From positions 62,001 through 126,000 of the forward strand of contig CBIHRS010000002.1 of NCBI GenBank assembly GCA_966212505.1: 64,000 bases of DNA, read 5' to 3'. This DNA is from CAMLIZ01 sp966212505. Its GTDB lineage: Bacteria > Pseudomonadota > Gammaproteobacteria > Burkholderiales > Burkholderiaceae_C. The position numbers and the translations under genes were made by a program. The notes under the pieces were generated by a model. It was not told the DNA's origin and made no database searches. It was given only the letters and a program-made list of their open reading frames with translations. Shown here piece by piece: positions 25,331-32,946 of this stretch. Each line of letters starts with the position of its first letter. Positions within the stretch are counted from its first letter, which is position 1.

Positions 25331-26041
25331 TCAGCGAGGCGTGGGCGGCTCTGCGTCGCCGGAAGCCTCGATCACGTTGGGATGTCCGGCCGGGTGCAGC
25401 CGGGGCTCGAAGGCGTTGTGGATCGCAAGGCCGACGGCAGCGCCCGCGAGCTGCGCGACGACGAAGCCGGGCACGCTGTGGGGCGCGATGCCGGCGAAGC
25501 TGTCGCTGAACATGCGGCCGAACGCGGCGGCCGGGTTGGCAAAGGAGGTGGACGCGGTGAACCAGTAGGCGGCGCCGATGTAGCTCGCCACCATCGCGGC
25601 GGCGCGACCGGCGGGGGCCCGCAGGATCACCAGCAGCAGGCCGGCGGTGGCCACGCCTTCGGCGATCCATTGCCCGGTGCCGTTGCGCACCTTGGTCGAG
25701 AGCTGCAGGATCGGCAGGTCGAACATCGCGTGCGCCAGCCAGGCGCCGAGCATCGCGCCGATCAGCTGGGCCGCGACGTAGGGCAGCAGCGCCGGCCGTG
25801 GCAGCTCGCCGCGCCAGGCCATCACGGCACTGACGGCCGGGTTGAAGTGTGCGCCGCTGATCGGACCGAACACCTCGATCAGGATGTAGAGGCCGCCCAC
25901 GGTGGTGAGCGTGTTGGCCAGCAGCGCGACAGCGGCGTTGCCGCCGGCCAGGCGCTCGGCCATGATGCCGGAGCCGATGACCACGGCCAGCAGCAGCGCG
26001 GTGCCCAGCGCTTCGCCGGCGAGTTTGCGGGGCAGGTCCAT
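25331..26041 (-). CDS. aqpS: AqpS-type aquaglyceroporin of an arsenic operon
   Basis: A 236-residue major intrinsic protein with six transmembrane helices and two NPA half-helices: FNPAVSAV and the second NPAAAFGRMF. The arginine that normally follows the second NPA is replaced by alanine, a widened filter as in arsenite channels of ars operons. It would let As(III) made by the adjacent reductase leave the cell. The ATG at 26041 starts 1 nt after the ArsC stop, indicating coupling. An in-frame ATG at 26056 would overlap ArsC. No ArsB or Acr3 pump is visible. Confidence 0.88.
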   Translation of the reverse strand: MDLPRKLAGEALGTALLLAVVIGSGIMAERLAGGNAAVALLANTLTTVGGLYILIEVFGPISGAHFNPAVSAVMAWRGELPRPALLPYVAAQLIGAMLGAWLAHAMFDLPILQLSTKVRNGTGQWIAEGVATAGLLLVILRAPAGRAAAMVASYIGAAYWFTASTSFANPAAAFGRMFSDSFAGIAPHSVPGFVVAQLAGAAVGLAIHNAFEPRLHPAGHPNVIEASGDAEPPTPR

Positions 26042-26042
26042 C

Positions 26043-26549
26043 TCAGCTTTTGGCAATCTCGGCCAGCGCCTGCTGCAGCTCGGCCTTGCCCATCGTCTCG
26101 AGCGGCAGCTGCAGCAACTGCAGCATGCGGTAGCCGATGGCCTGGCGCGTCAGCTCGAACGCGCGGCGCTTGCCTTCATCGCCACCCTCGGCATTGGACG
26201 GGTCGGGGTAGCCCCAGTGCACCTTGACCGGCTGGCCGGCCGCACCGCCGAAGAACACCGGGCACTGCTCGGCCGCCGCGCTGTCGCACACCGTGATCAC
26301 GATCGCCAGCGGCGGCGCGCCTTCCTGGCTGAACTCGTCCCAGCTCTTGCTGCGGTAGCCGGTGGTGTCGATGCCGGCGTTGTGCAGCGCCTCGAGCGCA
26401 AACGGATTGATCCGGCCGCTGGGCGCGCTGCCGGCGCTGTGCGCCTTCACGTCCTTGCCGAGCAGGCGGGCCCAGTGGTTGAGCATGCCTTCGCTGAGCA
26501 CGCTGCGGGCGGAGTTGTGGGTGCAGAGGATGAGGACGTGGGTGGTCAT
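26043..26549 (-). CDS. arsC: Arsenate reductase, thioredoxin-coupled LMW-phosphatase type
   Basis: A 168-residue protein with the phosphatase-like P-loop CTHNSARS (C9-x5-R15) and two further cysteines, C88 (VTVCDS-type) and C96 (EQCPVF), at the spacing of the three-cysteine relay of thioredoxin-coupled arsenate reductases. It reduces As(V) to As(III). The C-terminal helix is longer than in the staphylococcal enzyme. It lies between ArsR and the AqpS-type channel in one minus-strand operon, so reduction followed by channel efflux is the probable mechanism. Confidence 0.93.
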   Translation of the reverse strand: MTTHVLILCTHNSARSVLSEGMLNHWARLLGKDVKAHSAGSAPSGRINPFALEALHNAGIDTTGYRSKSWDEFSQEGAPPLAIVITVCDSAAAEQCPVFFGGAAGQPVKVHWGYPDPSNAEGGDEGKRRAFELTRQAIGYRMLQLLQLPLETMGKAELQQALAEIAKS

Positions 26550-26558
26550 GAGAGGTTT

Positions 26559-26879
26559 TCAGCAGCAGGAGTTCTTCGTGCCGGGCAGGCAGGTCTCGCC
26601 CTGGCAGCAGTTGGCCATCAGGTAGCCGAGCAGCGCGTTGACATGCTCGAACGAGGCGCGGTAGATCAGGTTGCGGCCCTGGCGCTCCTGCGTGACCAGG
26701 CCGGCGTGCATCAGCTCCTTGAGGTGGAACGACAGCGTGGCGGCCGGCACCTCGAGGTGCTCGGCCATCGTGCCGGGCGTGATGCCTTGCTGGCCGACGA
26801 CCACCAGCGCGCGGAACACCTGCAGGCGCAGGTCGTGCGCCAGCGCGGCCAGGGATCGGACAACCTCTTTATCTTCCAT
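26559..26879 (-). CDS. arsR: ArsR/SmtB-family arsenic-responsive repressor
   Basis: A 106-residue winged-helix repressor (HTH: GTMAEHLEVPAATLSFHLKE; wing: GRNLIYRA). It lacks the ELCVCDL metal site of E. coli ArsR. Instead it has C-terminal cysteines in NCCQGETC and NSCC, similar to the C-terminal As(III) sites of Acidithiobacillus-type ArsR. As(III) binding would release it from the operator. I start it at the ATG at 26879; an in-frame ATG at 26921 would run through the candidate operator. It heads the arsRC-aqpS-fusion operon. Confidence 0.92.
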   Translation of the reverse strand: MEDKEVVRSLAALAHDLRLQVFRALVVVGQQGITPGTMAEHLEVPAATLSFHLKELMHAGLVTQERQGRNLIYRASFEHVNALLGYLMANCCQGETCLPGTKNSCC

Positions 26880-26888
26880 AATTCGATG

Positions 26889-26901
26889 ATATTGGAAATA
26901 T
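26889..26901. promoter_or_regulatory. Putative ArsR operator
   Basis: ATATT-GGA-AATAT is a perfect 5-3-5 inverted repeat located 10 bp ahead of the arsR start, in an AT-rich island. ArsR-family operators are AT-rich dyads in this position, so autorepression is expected. Confidence 0.5.
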
Positions 26902-26928
26902 AGAGGGGTTGCAACCGGCAACCTTGAC

Positions 26929-26945
26929 GACGGCCGAGGGCCGTC
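26929..26945 (-). terminator. Stem-loop after the coiled-coil membrane protein gene
   Basis: GACGGCC-GAG-GGCCGTC is a perfect 7-bp GC-rich stem with a 3-nt loop, just past the stop at 26954 on the minus strand. No U-tract follows, so it is at best a weak intrinsic terminator or a stop for readthrough into arsR. Confidence 0.35.
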
Positions 26946-26953
26946 AGTTGGAC

Positions 26954-27637
26954 CTACTTGACCGCCATCACCCGCATGCCCAGCAGCTTGCCGTTCGGCT
27001 GGTCGAGCACGCGCACGATGGCTTCGCGTGCGGCAAAGCCATCGGGCAGCGCCGCATGGCCTTTCAGGCTTTGAAACGAATTCATGCTGAGCGTCACCGG
27101 TTCGAGGTCGACGCGCGTCTGCGGGCCGCGCTTCGTGGCGCCTGCCACCACCAGTTGCATCACCGCGTTCAGCGGCTGCGAGGTGGCCCGCTCGCGCGAC
27201 AGCATCACGTCGTAGAGCAGCTTGCCGCCCTCGGCGGAGAAGCGGGCGGCCCGCACCTGCACCGCGCCGCCTCGCGGGTCGGGCGGCAAGGTGGCGATCA
27301 AGGTGGACAACTCGTTGCGCAGGCGCTCCGAGGTCTCGCGGCTGGCGTCGGCCTGCTGGGCCAGGCGCTTGCGCTCCGCTTCAGATGTCTCGAGACGATG
27401 GGTGGTGTCGGCGAGCGCCTGCTGCAGGCGCTCGCGCTCGGCGGCAGCCTGCTCGTAGGAGGACTTGAGCCGCGCCGACTCTTCGGCCGACAGGCGAGGG
27501 GGCAGGTAGCGGTGCTGCACGAACAGCAGCCCGCCGGCACCGGCCAGCACGCCGGCGCTCAGCAGCACCAGCCAGCGGGGCACGCCCGGGCCCTTGCGGC
27601 GGGCACGGTAGGGATCGAAAGCAACAGGTCGGAACAT
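26954..27637 (-). CDS. Membrane-anchored coiled-coil protein (DUF6776-like)
   Basis: A 227-residue protein. Residues 1-20 are basic, 21-42 form one transmembrane helix (WLVLLSAGVLAGAGGLLFV), 50-112 are a heptad-rich coiled coil (RLSAEESARLKSS onward), and 120-227 form a compact, mostly beta domain. The layout matches a family of uncharacterised proteins common in Burkholderiales. A role in the cell envelope is likely from topology only. It is transcribed in the same direction as arsR, with a stem-loop between. Confidence 0.7.
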   Translation of the reverse strand: MFRPVAFDPYRARRKGPGVPRWLVLLSAGVLAGAGGLLFVQHRYLPPRLSAEESARLKSSYEQAAAERERLQQALADTTHRLETSEAERKRLAQQADASRETSERLRNELSTLIATLPPDPRGGAVQVRAARFSAEGGKLLYDVMLSRERATSQPLNAVMQLVVAGATKRGPQTRVDLEPVTLSMNSFQSLKGHAALPDGFAAREAIVRVLDQPNGKLLGMRVMAVK

Positions 27638-27702
27638 GGCGCCGCGAGAGTAATCGAGCGGCGCGGAAGGTCTGCAACATCATGTTGCGGTGCCACAAAG
27701 GC

Positions 27703-28578
27703 TCAGCGGGGGCGGCGCGGGTAGTGCTCGCGCATCTGGAAGGCCCATTCCCAGGTGTCGTTGGGCACCGCGGCATAGCCGATCGGGAAGTACTGCTCCG
27801 GCTGCCGCGCGAGCACGACCGGCTTGCTGGCGCAATGGCTGCGCCCATCGGTGTAGTCGCTCAGCTCGATGACCGAGGTGTTGGCGTTGCGCAGCAGGTC
27901 TTGCGTATCGGCGTAGTGCGGGTCTCCGACGCGCCGCGATGCCTTCAACACGGCGCGCCCCAGCGAGGGCACGTACCAGAGCTGCGTCAGCGTAATGCCG
28001 GACACCTTCACGTCGCCGGACTCCGACGAGCGCGACATGTCGTCTCCCTCCGCCGGCCGCGGATGGGACTTGACCCAGTACGCGGTGCGATCGATGCGGA
28101 TCGCCTGGAAGGTGCCGGCCGCCACGGTGATGCGCTCGATCGCGGCAGCCTTGCTGCTCGATGCTTCCTCATAGTCGTAGAGGTAGTGCTCGTAGCGGGT
28201 CTTGTATTCGCCTTCCTCGGTGAACCTGTCTTCCCAGGTGTCGCCCAGCTTGAGCGGAAAACGGATCATCACCTTGTCGCCATGGCGCAGCGGATTCACG
28301 TCGCTGTAGATCTGCGGGTTTTCGAGCAGCCTGGCGCTGCCGTTGACCTCGTATTCGGCCTCGCCGGCGTCGGCGCGCAGCAGCCGCAGTGTGGAGACCG
28401 GGAGGTCTTTGCCCGGCGTGTACGACCAGGTGGCGCCGGCTTGCAGCTTCGGCGCCTCGATGCGCTGCGTGCGGCCGATCGGCTCCGAAACGCAGGCGGC
28501 CGTGGAGGCACCGCAGAGCAGCGTGATCGACAGTGCGAGGAGCAGGGGCGCGGCGCGGCAGGCGGGAGCTTGTGTCAT
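27703..28578 (-). CDS. Exported protein of unknown function
   Basis: About 291 residues from the ATG at 28578. Residues 1-28 look like a signal peptide (CRAAPLLLALSITLLCGAS), and the sequence ASTAAC could be a signal-peptidase site or a poor lipobox. The mature part is rich in beta-strand patterns and aromatic residues, with LKLGDTWEDRF and VAAGTFQAIRI, motifs often seen in periplasmic DUF3108-like proteins. In-frame ATGs at 28599 and 28665 are alternatives; none has a clear ribosome site. I do not recognise a precise family. Confidence 0.6.
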   Translation of the reverse strand: MTQAPACRAAPLLLALSITLLCGASTAACVSEPIGRTQRIEAPKLQAGATWSYTPGKDLPVSTLRLLRADAGEAEYEVNGSARLLENPQIYSDVNPLRHGDKVMIRFPLKLGDTWEDRFTEEGEYKTRYEHYLYDYEEASSSKAAAIERITVAAGTFQAIRIDRTAYWVKSHPRPAEGDDMSRSSESGDVKVSGITLTQLWYVPSLGRAVLKASRRVGDPHYADTQDLLRNANTSVIELSDYTDGRSHCASKPVVLARQPEQYFPIGYAAVPNDTWEWAFQMREHYPRRPR

Positions 28579-28677
28579 GGATCGGAGGACGTCGGGCATG
28601 GGCGCGCATGCTACCCGCGTCTTCGCCGCGTATTGAGTTGCATCAATGTGGTGCAGCCGGTGCACCGATATGTGTCG

Positions 28678-28703
28678 CGATTGCGCGCTTTTTCACGCAA
28701 TCG
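28678..28703. promoter_or_regulatory. 8-bp inverted repeat upstream of the chemotaxis operon
   Basis: CGATTGCG and CGCAATCG are perfect arms around a 10-nt loop containing TTTTT. It lies in the divergent gap ahead of the chemotaxis operon. A match to the sigma-28 -10 element (GCCGATAT, 28727-28734) follows, but no -35 partner is seen at the right distance. Confidence 0.3.
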
Positions 28704-28836
28704 TGGCGCGGGGCGATGCCTAGTCTGCCGATATGTCTTCATGACTGCAGCTGACTCGCCCGTGCTCGACAAGCAGTGATCAGGGAGCGCGGACCTCGGG
28801 CGATGTGCTGCACCAGGAATCGACGAAAGGATGTCG

Positions 28837-30012
28837 ATGCAGGTGCCCCCTCGCATTGCCGCGCAGCAACATTGTTCCGGCTGGCTCTCGCCTATGGTGC
28901 TCGGCTTCGCCGGCGCCGCCGCGACGCTTGGCGCCGCAGGCGTCACCGTGTTCGCTTGTGCCGCCGCAGCCTTGCTCGCTGCGGCTGGCCTCGGCTGCGG
29001 CCTCATCGCCCGCCGCGCCCAGCATGAGGCACAACGCCAACTACAGGACTACGTGGCCGGCCAGGCGCGCTTCGGCGACCGGCTCGCGCCGGTGTGGAGC
29101 GGCCACATAGCCGCCTCGCGGCAGCAGATGGAAACCGCGATCTCCGCGCTGGCGCAGCGCTTCTCGGGCATCGTCGAGAAGCTCGACGGCACCGCCCGTG
29201 TGTCGGCCGAGGCCACGCAGACCATGCAGGGTGGCGGCCCCGGCCTGGGCGCGGTGTTCGCGCGCAGCGAGCAGGAACTCGATGGCGTGGTGCAGGCGCT
29301 GCGCGCGGCGATGGACAGCAAGGCCCAGGTGCTGGCCAAGGTGCATGAGCTCAGTGGCTTCATCCATGAGCTGCAGGACATGGCCGACGGCGTGGCCAAG
29401 ATCGCGTCGCAGACCAACCTCGTCGCGATCAACGCGGCGATCGAGGCGGCGCATGCCGGTGAATCGGGCCGCGGCTTCGCGGTGGTGGCGCAGGAGGTGC
29501 GCAAGCTCTCGGCGCTGTCCGGCGAGACGGGCCGCCGCATCGCGGAGAAGGTGGCGCTGATCAGCGAGGCCATCGTCGATGCCGGCCGCACCGCCGAAGC
29601 CTCGGCGCAGGAAGAAGGGCGCTCGATGGCGGCGTCCGAGCAGGTCATCGGCCAGGTGCTGTCGGAGTTCCGCGAAGTCACCGGCTCGCTGGCCGGGCTG
29701 GCCCAGCGGTTGGCCGACGGCAGCGCCGACATCAAGTCGGAGATCACCGAGGCGATGGTGCACCTGCAGTTCCAGGACCGCGTGGGCCAGATCATGACCC
29801 ACGTGGGTCAGAACATCGGCCGCCTGCCGGAGGTGCTGGTGCGCCACCGCGAGAGCTTCGAAAACGAACGGGTGCTGCGGCCGGTGGATGCCGACGAGCT
29901 GCTGAGCGAGCTCGAGGACACGTATGCCATGGCCGAGGAGCGCGCGCTGCACCAGGGGCAGCAGCCGGCGGCACGCGCCGAGCCGCAGGCCACCGAGGTC
30001 ACTTTCTTCTGA
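28837..30012 (+). CDS. Methyl-accepting chemotaxis-like signalling protein
   Basis: About 391 residues. Two close hydrophobic segments (about 18-38 and 40-60) anchor the N-terminus with almost no periplasmic loop. The rest is coiled coil with the MCP hairpin tip KIASQTNLVAINAAIEAA and GRGFAVVAQEVRKLS. It would couple CheA/CheW but lacks a classic external sensing domain, so it probably senses an internal or membrane-linked cue. I prefer the ATG at 28837: GAAAGG touches the ATG at 28831 but is 6 nt from 28837. First gene of the chemotaxis operon. Confidence 0.85.
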   Translation: MQVPPRIAAQQHCSGWLSPMVLGFAGAAATLGAAGVTVFACAAAALLAAAGLGCGLIARRAQHEAQRQLQDYVAGQARFGDRLAPVWSGHIAASRQQMETAISALAQRFSGIVEKLDGTARVSAEATQTMQGGGPGLGAVFARSEQELDGVVQALRAAMDSKAQVLAKVHELSGFIHELQDMADGVAKIASQTNLVAINAAIEAAHAGESGRGFAVVAQEVRKLSALSGETGRRIAEKVALISEAIVDAGRTAEASAQEEGRSMAASEQVIGQVLSEFREVTGSLAGLAQRLADGSADIKSEITEAMVHLQFQDRVGQIMTHVGQNIGRLPEVLVRHRESFENERVLRPVDADELLSELEDTYAMAEERALHQGQQPAARAEPQATEVTFF

Positions 30013-30032
30013 AACCCGAACGAGGAGCAGGC

Positions 30033-30401
30033 ATGCCCAAGACGATCATGGTGGTGGACGACTCGGCCTCGGTGCGGCAGGTGGTGGGGCTGGCGCTCAG
30101 GGGCGCGGGCTACGAGGTGATCGAAGGCCGCGACGGGCAGGATGCCCTGAAGCTGCTGGATGGCCGCAAGGTGCACCTGATCATCAGCGACGTGAACATG
30201 CCCAACCTCGACGGCATCAGCTTCGTCAAGGAGGTGAAGCAGCGGCAGGCCTACCGCTTCACGCCGATCATCATGCTGACCACCGAGTCGCAGGAAGAGA
30301 AGAAGAAGGCCGGCCAGGCCGCCGGCGCCAAGGCCTGGGTGGTCAAGCCCTTCAATCCGCCGCAGCTGCTGCATGCGGTGGAACGGCTGGTGCTGCCATG
30401 A
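30033..30401 (+). CDS. CheY-like single-domain response regulator
   Basis: A 122-residue receiver domain: acidic pair D9/D10 (VVDDSASVR), phosphorylation site D53 (IISDVNMPNLDG), threonine in MLTTES, and lysine in VVKPFNPPQ. No output domain. In this operon it is the expected phosphate acceptor of CheA. The gene overlaps the STAS gene by ATGA. Confidence 0.93.
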   Translation: MPKTIMVVDDSASVRQVVGLALRGAGYEVIEGRDGQDALKLLDGRKVHLIISDVNMPNLDGISFVKEVKQRQAYRFTPIIMLTTESQEEKKKAGQAAGAKAWVVKPFNPPQLLHAVERLVLP

Positions 30402-30700
30402 GCGCTGCCACCGTGTCGCTGGCACTGGCCGGCGAGCTGACGATCTACCGCGCCGCCGAGCTGAAGGCCGAGCTGCTGGAGGCGGTGCAGCGCAGCGTGG
30501 ACACCGAGATCGACCTGTCGGGCGTGACCGAGCTGGACACCTGCGGCGTGCAGCTGCTGATGCTGGCCAAGCGCTGTGCGCAGGAGCAGGGCGGCGAACT
30601 GCGGCTCACGGGTCACAGCCCGGCGGTGCTCGATGCATTCGAGCTCTTCGACCTCGCGGGCTGGTTCGGCGACCCGCTGGTGATGGCGGCTGTGGCCTGA
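30398..30700 (+). CDS. STAS-domain protein (anti-sigma-factor-antagonist-like)
   Basis: A 100-residue STAS domain. The key segment IDLSGVTELDTCGVQLL (residues about 38-54) has a threonine-cysteine where SpoIIAA-like proteins carry the phosphorylated serine (D-S/T-x-G). The position 30398 ATG overlaps the CheY stop. In several proteobacteria a STAS protein sits inside such chemosensory operons, but its partner is not defined. No anti-sigma kinase is nearby. Confidence 0.85.
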   Translation: MSAATVSLALAGELTIYRAAELKAELLEAVQRSVDTEIDLSGVTELDTCGVQLLMLAKRCAQEQGGELRLTGHSPAVLDAFELFDLAGWFGDPLVMAAVA

Positions 30701-30726
30701 GGCCCGAGGCCACAGAAAGGCATGCA

Positions 30727-32916
30727 ATGAACCTGGACCAGGCGCTGCAGGGTTTCGTGGTCGAGTGCCGCGAGCTGCTGCAGGAGATGGAAGTCAAGCT
30801 GCTCGGCGTGTCCGAGGCCGAAGACCCGGGCGAGGCGATCAATGCGATCTTCCGCGCGGCCCACACGATCAAGGGCTCGGCCGGGCTGTTCAGCCTCGAT
30901 GCGATCGTGGCCTTCACCCATGTGGTCGAGAGCGTGCTCGACCATGTGCGTGCGGGCCGCATCGTGCTCGACGAGGAGCTGGTGGCGCTGCTGCTGCCCT
31001 GCGGCGACCACATCGGCCTGCTGGTGGATGCTGCGCAGGCCGGCCAGCCGGCGCCCGATGCGCAGACGCTGCAGGCCGGTGATGCCTTGCTCGAGCGGCT
31101 GCGCGCCTGGCTGCCCCAGGCCCAGCCTTCGGCGCTGCCGGTGCCTGCCACGGCGGCGCAGGCGAGCGGGCCAGAGGCCTTCGAGCGCATGGTCGGCCCG
31201 GTGGTGGGCACCGACCACTGGCACATCTCGCTGCGCTTCGGCCGCGAGGCGCTGCGCAACGGCATGGACCCGATGTCGTTCATCCGCTACCTGGGCCGCA
31301 TCGGCGAGGTCGTCGGCATCATCACGCTGCCCGACGCGCTGCCGGCGCCGGAGGCGATGGATCCCGAGGCCTGCTACCTCGGCTTCGAGATCGCGCTGCG
31401 CAGCGAGGCCGACAAGGCCACGATCGAGGGCGTGTTCGAGTTCGTGCGCGACGACAGCATCGTGCGCATCCTGCCGCCGCACAGCCGCGTGGCCGAATAC
31501 GTGCGGCTGATCGGCGAGCTGCCCGAGGAGCCGGCGCGGCTGGGCGACCTGCTGCTGCGCTGCGGCACGCTGACGCAGGCCGAGCTCGACGAAGCGCTGG
31601 CCGAGCAGGCGCGCAGCGAGCCGCCGCCGCCCATCGGCACCGTGCTGGTCAGCCAGGGCGTGGTGCAGCCGGCGGTGGTGGCCGCGGCGCTCACCAAGCA
31701 GAAGCATGTGCGCGAGCTGAAGGCGCAGGAGAACCAGTCGATCCGGGTGGATGCCGACAAGCTCGACCACCTGATCACGCTGGTCGGCGAGTTGATCATC
31801 GCGGCCGCGAGCGCCAACCTCGCGGCGCGGCGCACGCGCGACGTGGAGCTGCAGGAGCGCAACTCCATCCTCTCGGCGCTGGTGCAGGAGGTGCGCGACA
31901 GCGCGATGCAACTGCGCATGGTGAAGATCGGTGCCACCTTCGGCCGCTTCCAGCGCGTGGTGCACGACGTGTCGCGCGAGCTCGGCAAGGACATCGCGCT
32001 GGAGGTCAGCGGCGAAGACACCGAGCTCGACAAGACGCTGGTCGAGAAGATCGCCGACCCGCTGATGCACCTGGTGCGCAATGCGCTCGACCACGGCATC
32101 GAGCCCACCGAGGCGCGCGTGGCCTGCGGCAAGCCGGCGCGCGGCACGCTGAGGCTCAATGCCTACCACGACTCGGGCAGCGTGGTCATCGAGGTGAGCG
32201 ACGACGGCGGCGGCCTCAAGCGCGACAAGATCCTGGCGCGTGCCGTCGAGCGCGGCCTGGTCGAGGCGGACCGCACGCTGAGCGACGACGAGATCCAGGC
32301 GCTGATCTTCGAGCCGGGCTTCTCCACCGCGGAGCAGGTGACCAACCTGTCGGGCCGCGGCGTGGGCATGGACGTGGTCCGGCGCAACATCGCAGCGCTG
32401 CGCGGCAGCATCGAGGTGCGCAGCGAAGAGGGCGTGGGCACCACGATGACGGTGCGCCTGCCGCTCACGCTGGCCATCATCGACGGCTTCGTCGTCGGCC
32501 TGGGCAGCTCGGTGTTCGTGGTGCCGCTCGACATGGTCGAGGAGTGCGTGGAGTTCTCGCCCGAGCCCGGCCACGACTACGCCAACCTGCGCGGCGAGCT
32601 GCTGCCCTTCATCAGCCTGCGCCAGATGTTCGAGGTGGAAGGCCGGCCGGCCCGGCGCCAGAACATCGTCGTCGTGCGCCATGCCGGCCGGCGCATCGGC
32701 CTGGTGGTCGACACGCTGCTGGGCGAGCTGCAGACCGTGATCAAGCCGCTGAGCCGGATGTTCAGCCACGTCAAGTGCATCAGCGGCTCCACCATCCTCG
32801 GCAGCGGAGAGGTCGCCCTGATCCTCGACGTGCCCGCACTGATCCATCAAGTGGCCGAGCCGCCGGCGCCCCAGGCCGGTTCCCGACCCCTCCACCCGTC
32901 GGCACTCGCCGTTTGA
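30727..32916 (+). CDS. cheA: Chemotaxis histidine kinase CheA
   Basis: A 729-residue CheA. The HPt domain has phospho-acceptor H46 in AAHTIKGSAG. An intermediate region (about 155-290, WHISLRFGREALRNGMDP) replaces a typical P2 domain. Then come the P3 dimerisation helices, the kinase core (N-box HLVRNALDHG; G1 VSDDGGGL; G2 GRGVGMDVVRRNI) and the CheW-like P5 domain (LPLTLAIIDGFVV onward). It phosphorylates CheY and CheB. AGAAAGG precedes the ATG. The altered middle domain may change regulator docking. Confidence 0.95.
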   Translation: MNLDQALQGFVVECRELLQEMEVKLLGVSEAEDPGEAINAIFRAAHTIKGSAGLFSLDAIVAFTHVVESVLDHVRAGRIVLDEELVALLLPCGDHIGLLVDAAQAGQPAPDAQTLQAGDALLERLRAWLPQAQPSALPVPATAAQASGPEAFERMVGPVVGTDHWHISLRFGREALRNGMDPMSFIRYLGRIGEVVGIITLPDALPAPEAMDPEACYLGFEIALRSEADKATIEGVFEFVRDDSIVRILPPHSRVAEYVRLIGELPEEPARLGDLLLRCGTLTQAELDEALAEQARSEPPPPIGTVLVSQGVVQPAVVAAALTKQKHVRELKAQENQSIRVDADKLDHLITLVGELIIAAASANLAARRTRDVELQERNSILSALVQEVRDSAMQLRMVKIGATFGRFQRVVHDVSRELGKDIALEVSGEDTELDKTLVEKIADPLMHLVRNALDHGIEPTEARVACGKPARGTLRLNAYHDSGSVVIEVSDDGGGLKRDKILARAVERGLVEADRTLSDDEIQALIFEPGFSTAEQVTNLSGRGVGMDVVRRNIAALRGSIEVRSEEGVGTTMTVRLPLTLAIIDGFVVGLGSSVFVVPLDMVEECVEFSPEPGHDYANLRGELLPFISLRQMFEVEGRPARRQNIVVVRHAGRRIGLVVDTLLGELQTVIKPLSRMFSHVKCISGSTILGSGEVALILDVPALIHQVAEPPAPQAGSRPLHPSALAV

Positions 32917-32946
32917 CCTTCACCTTCAACCCATAAAGGATCGACC

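Noticed and set aside
28727..28734. Flagellar sigma-28 promoter for the chemotaxis operon
   Set aside because: Only the -10-like half matches; no TAAA-type -35 is present 11 bp upstream.
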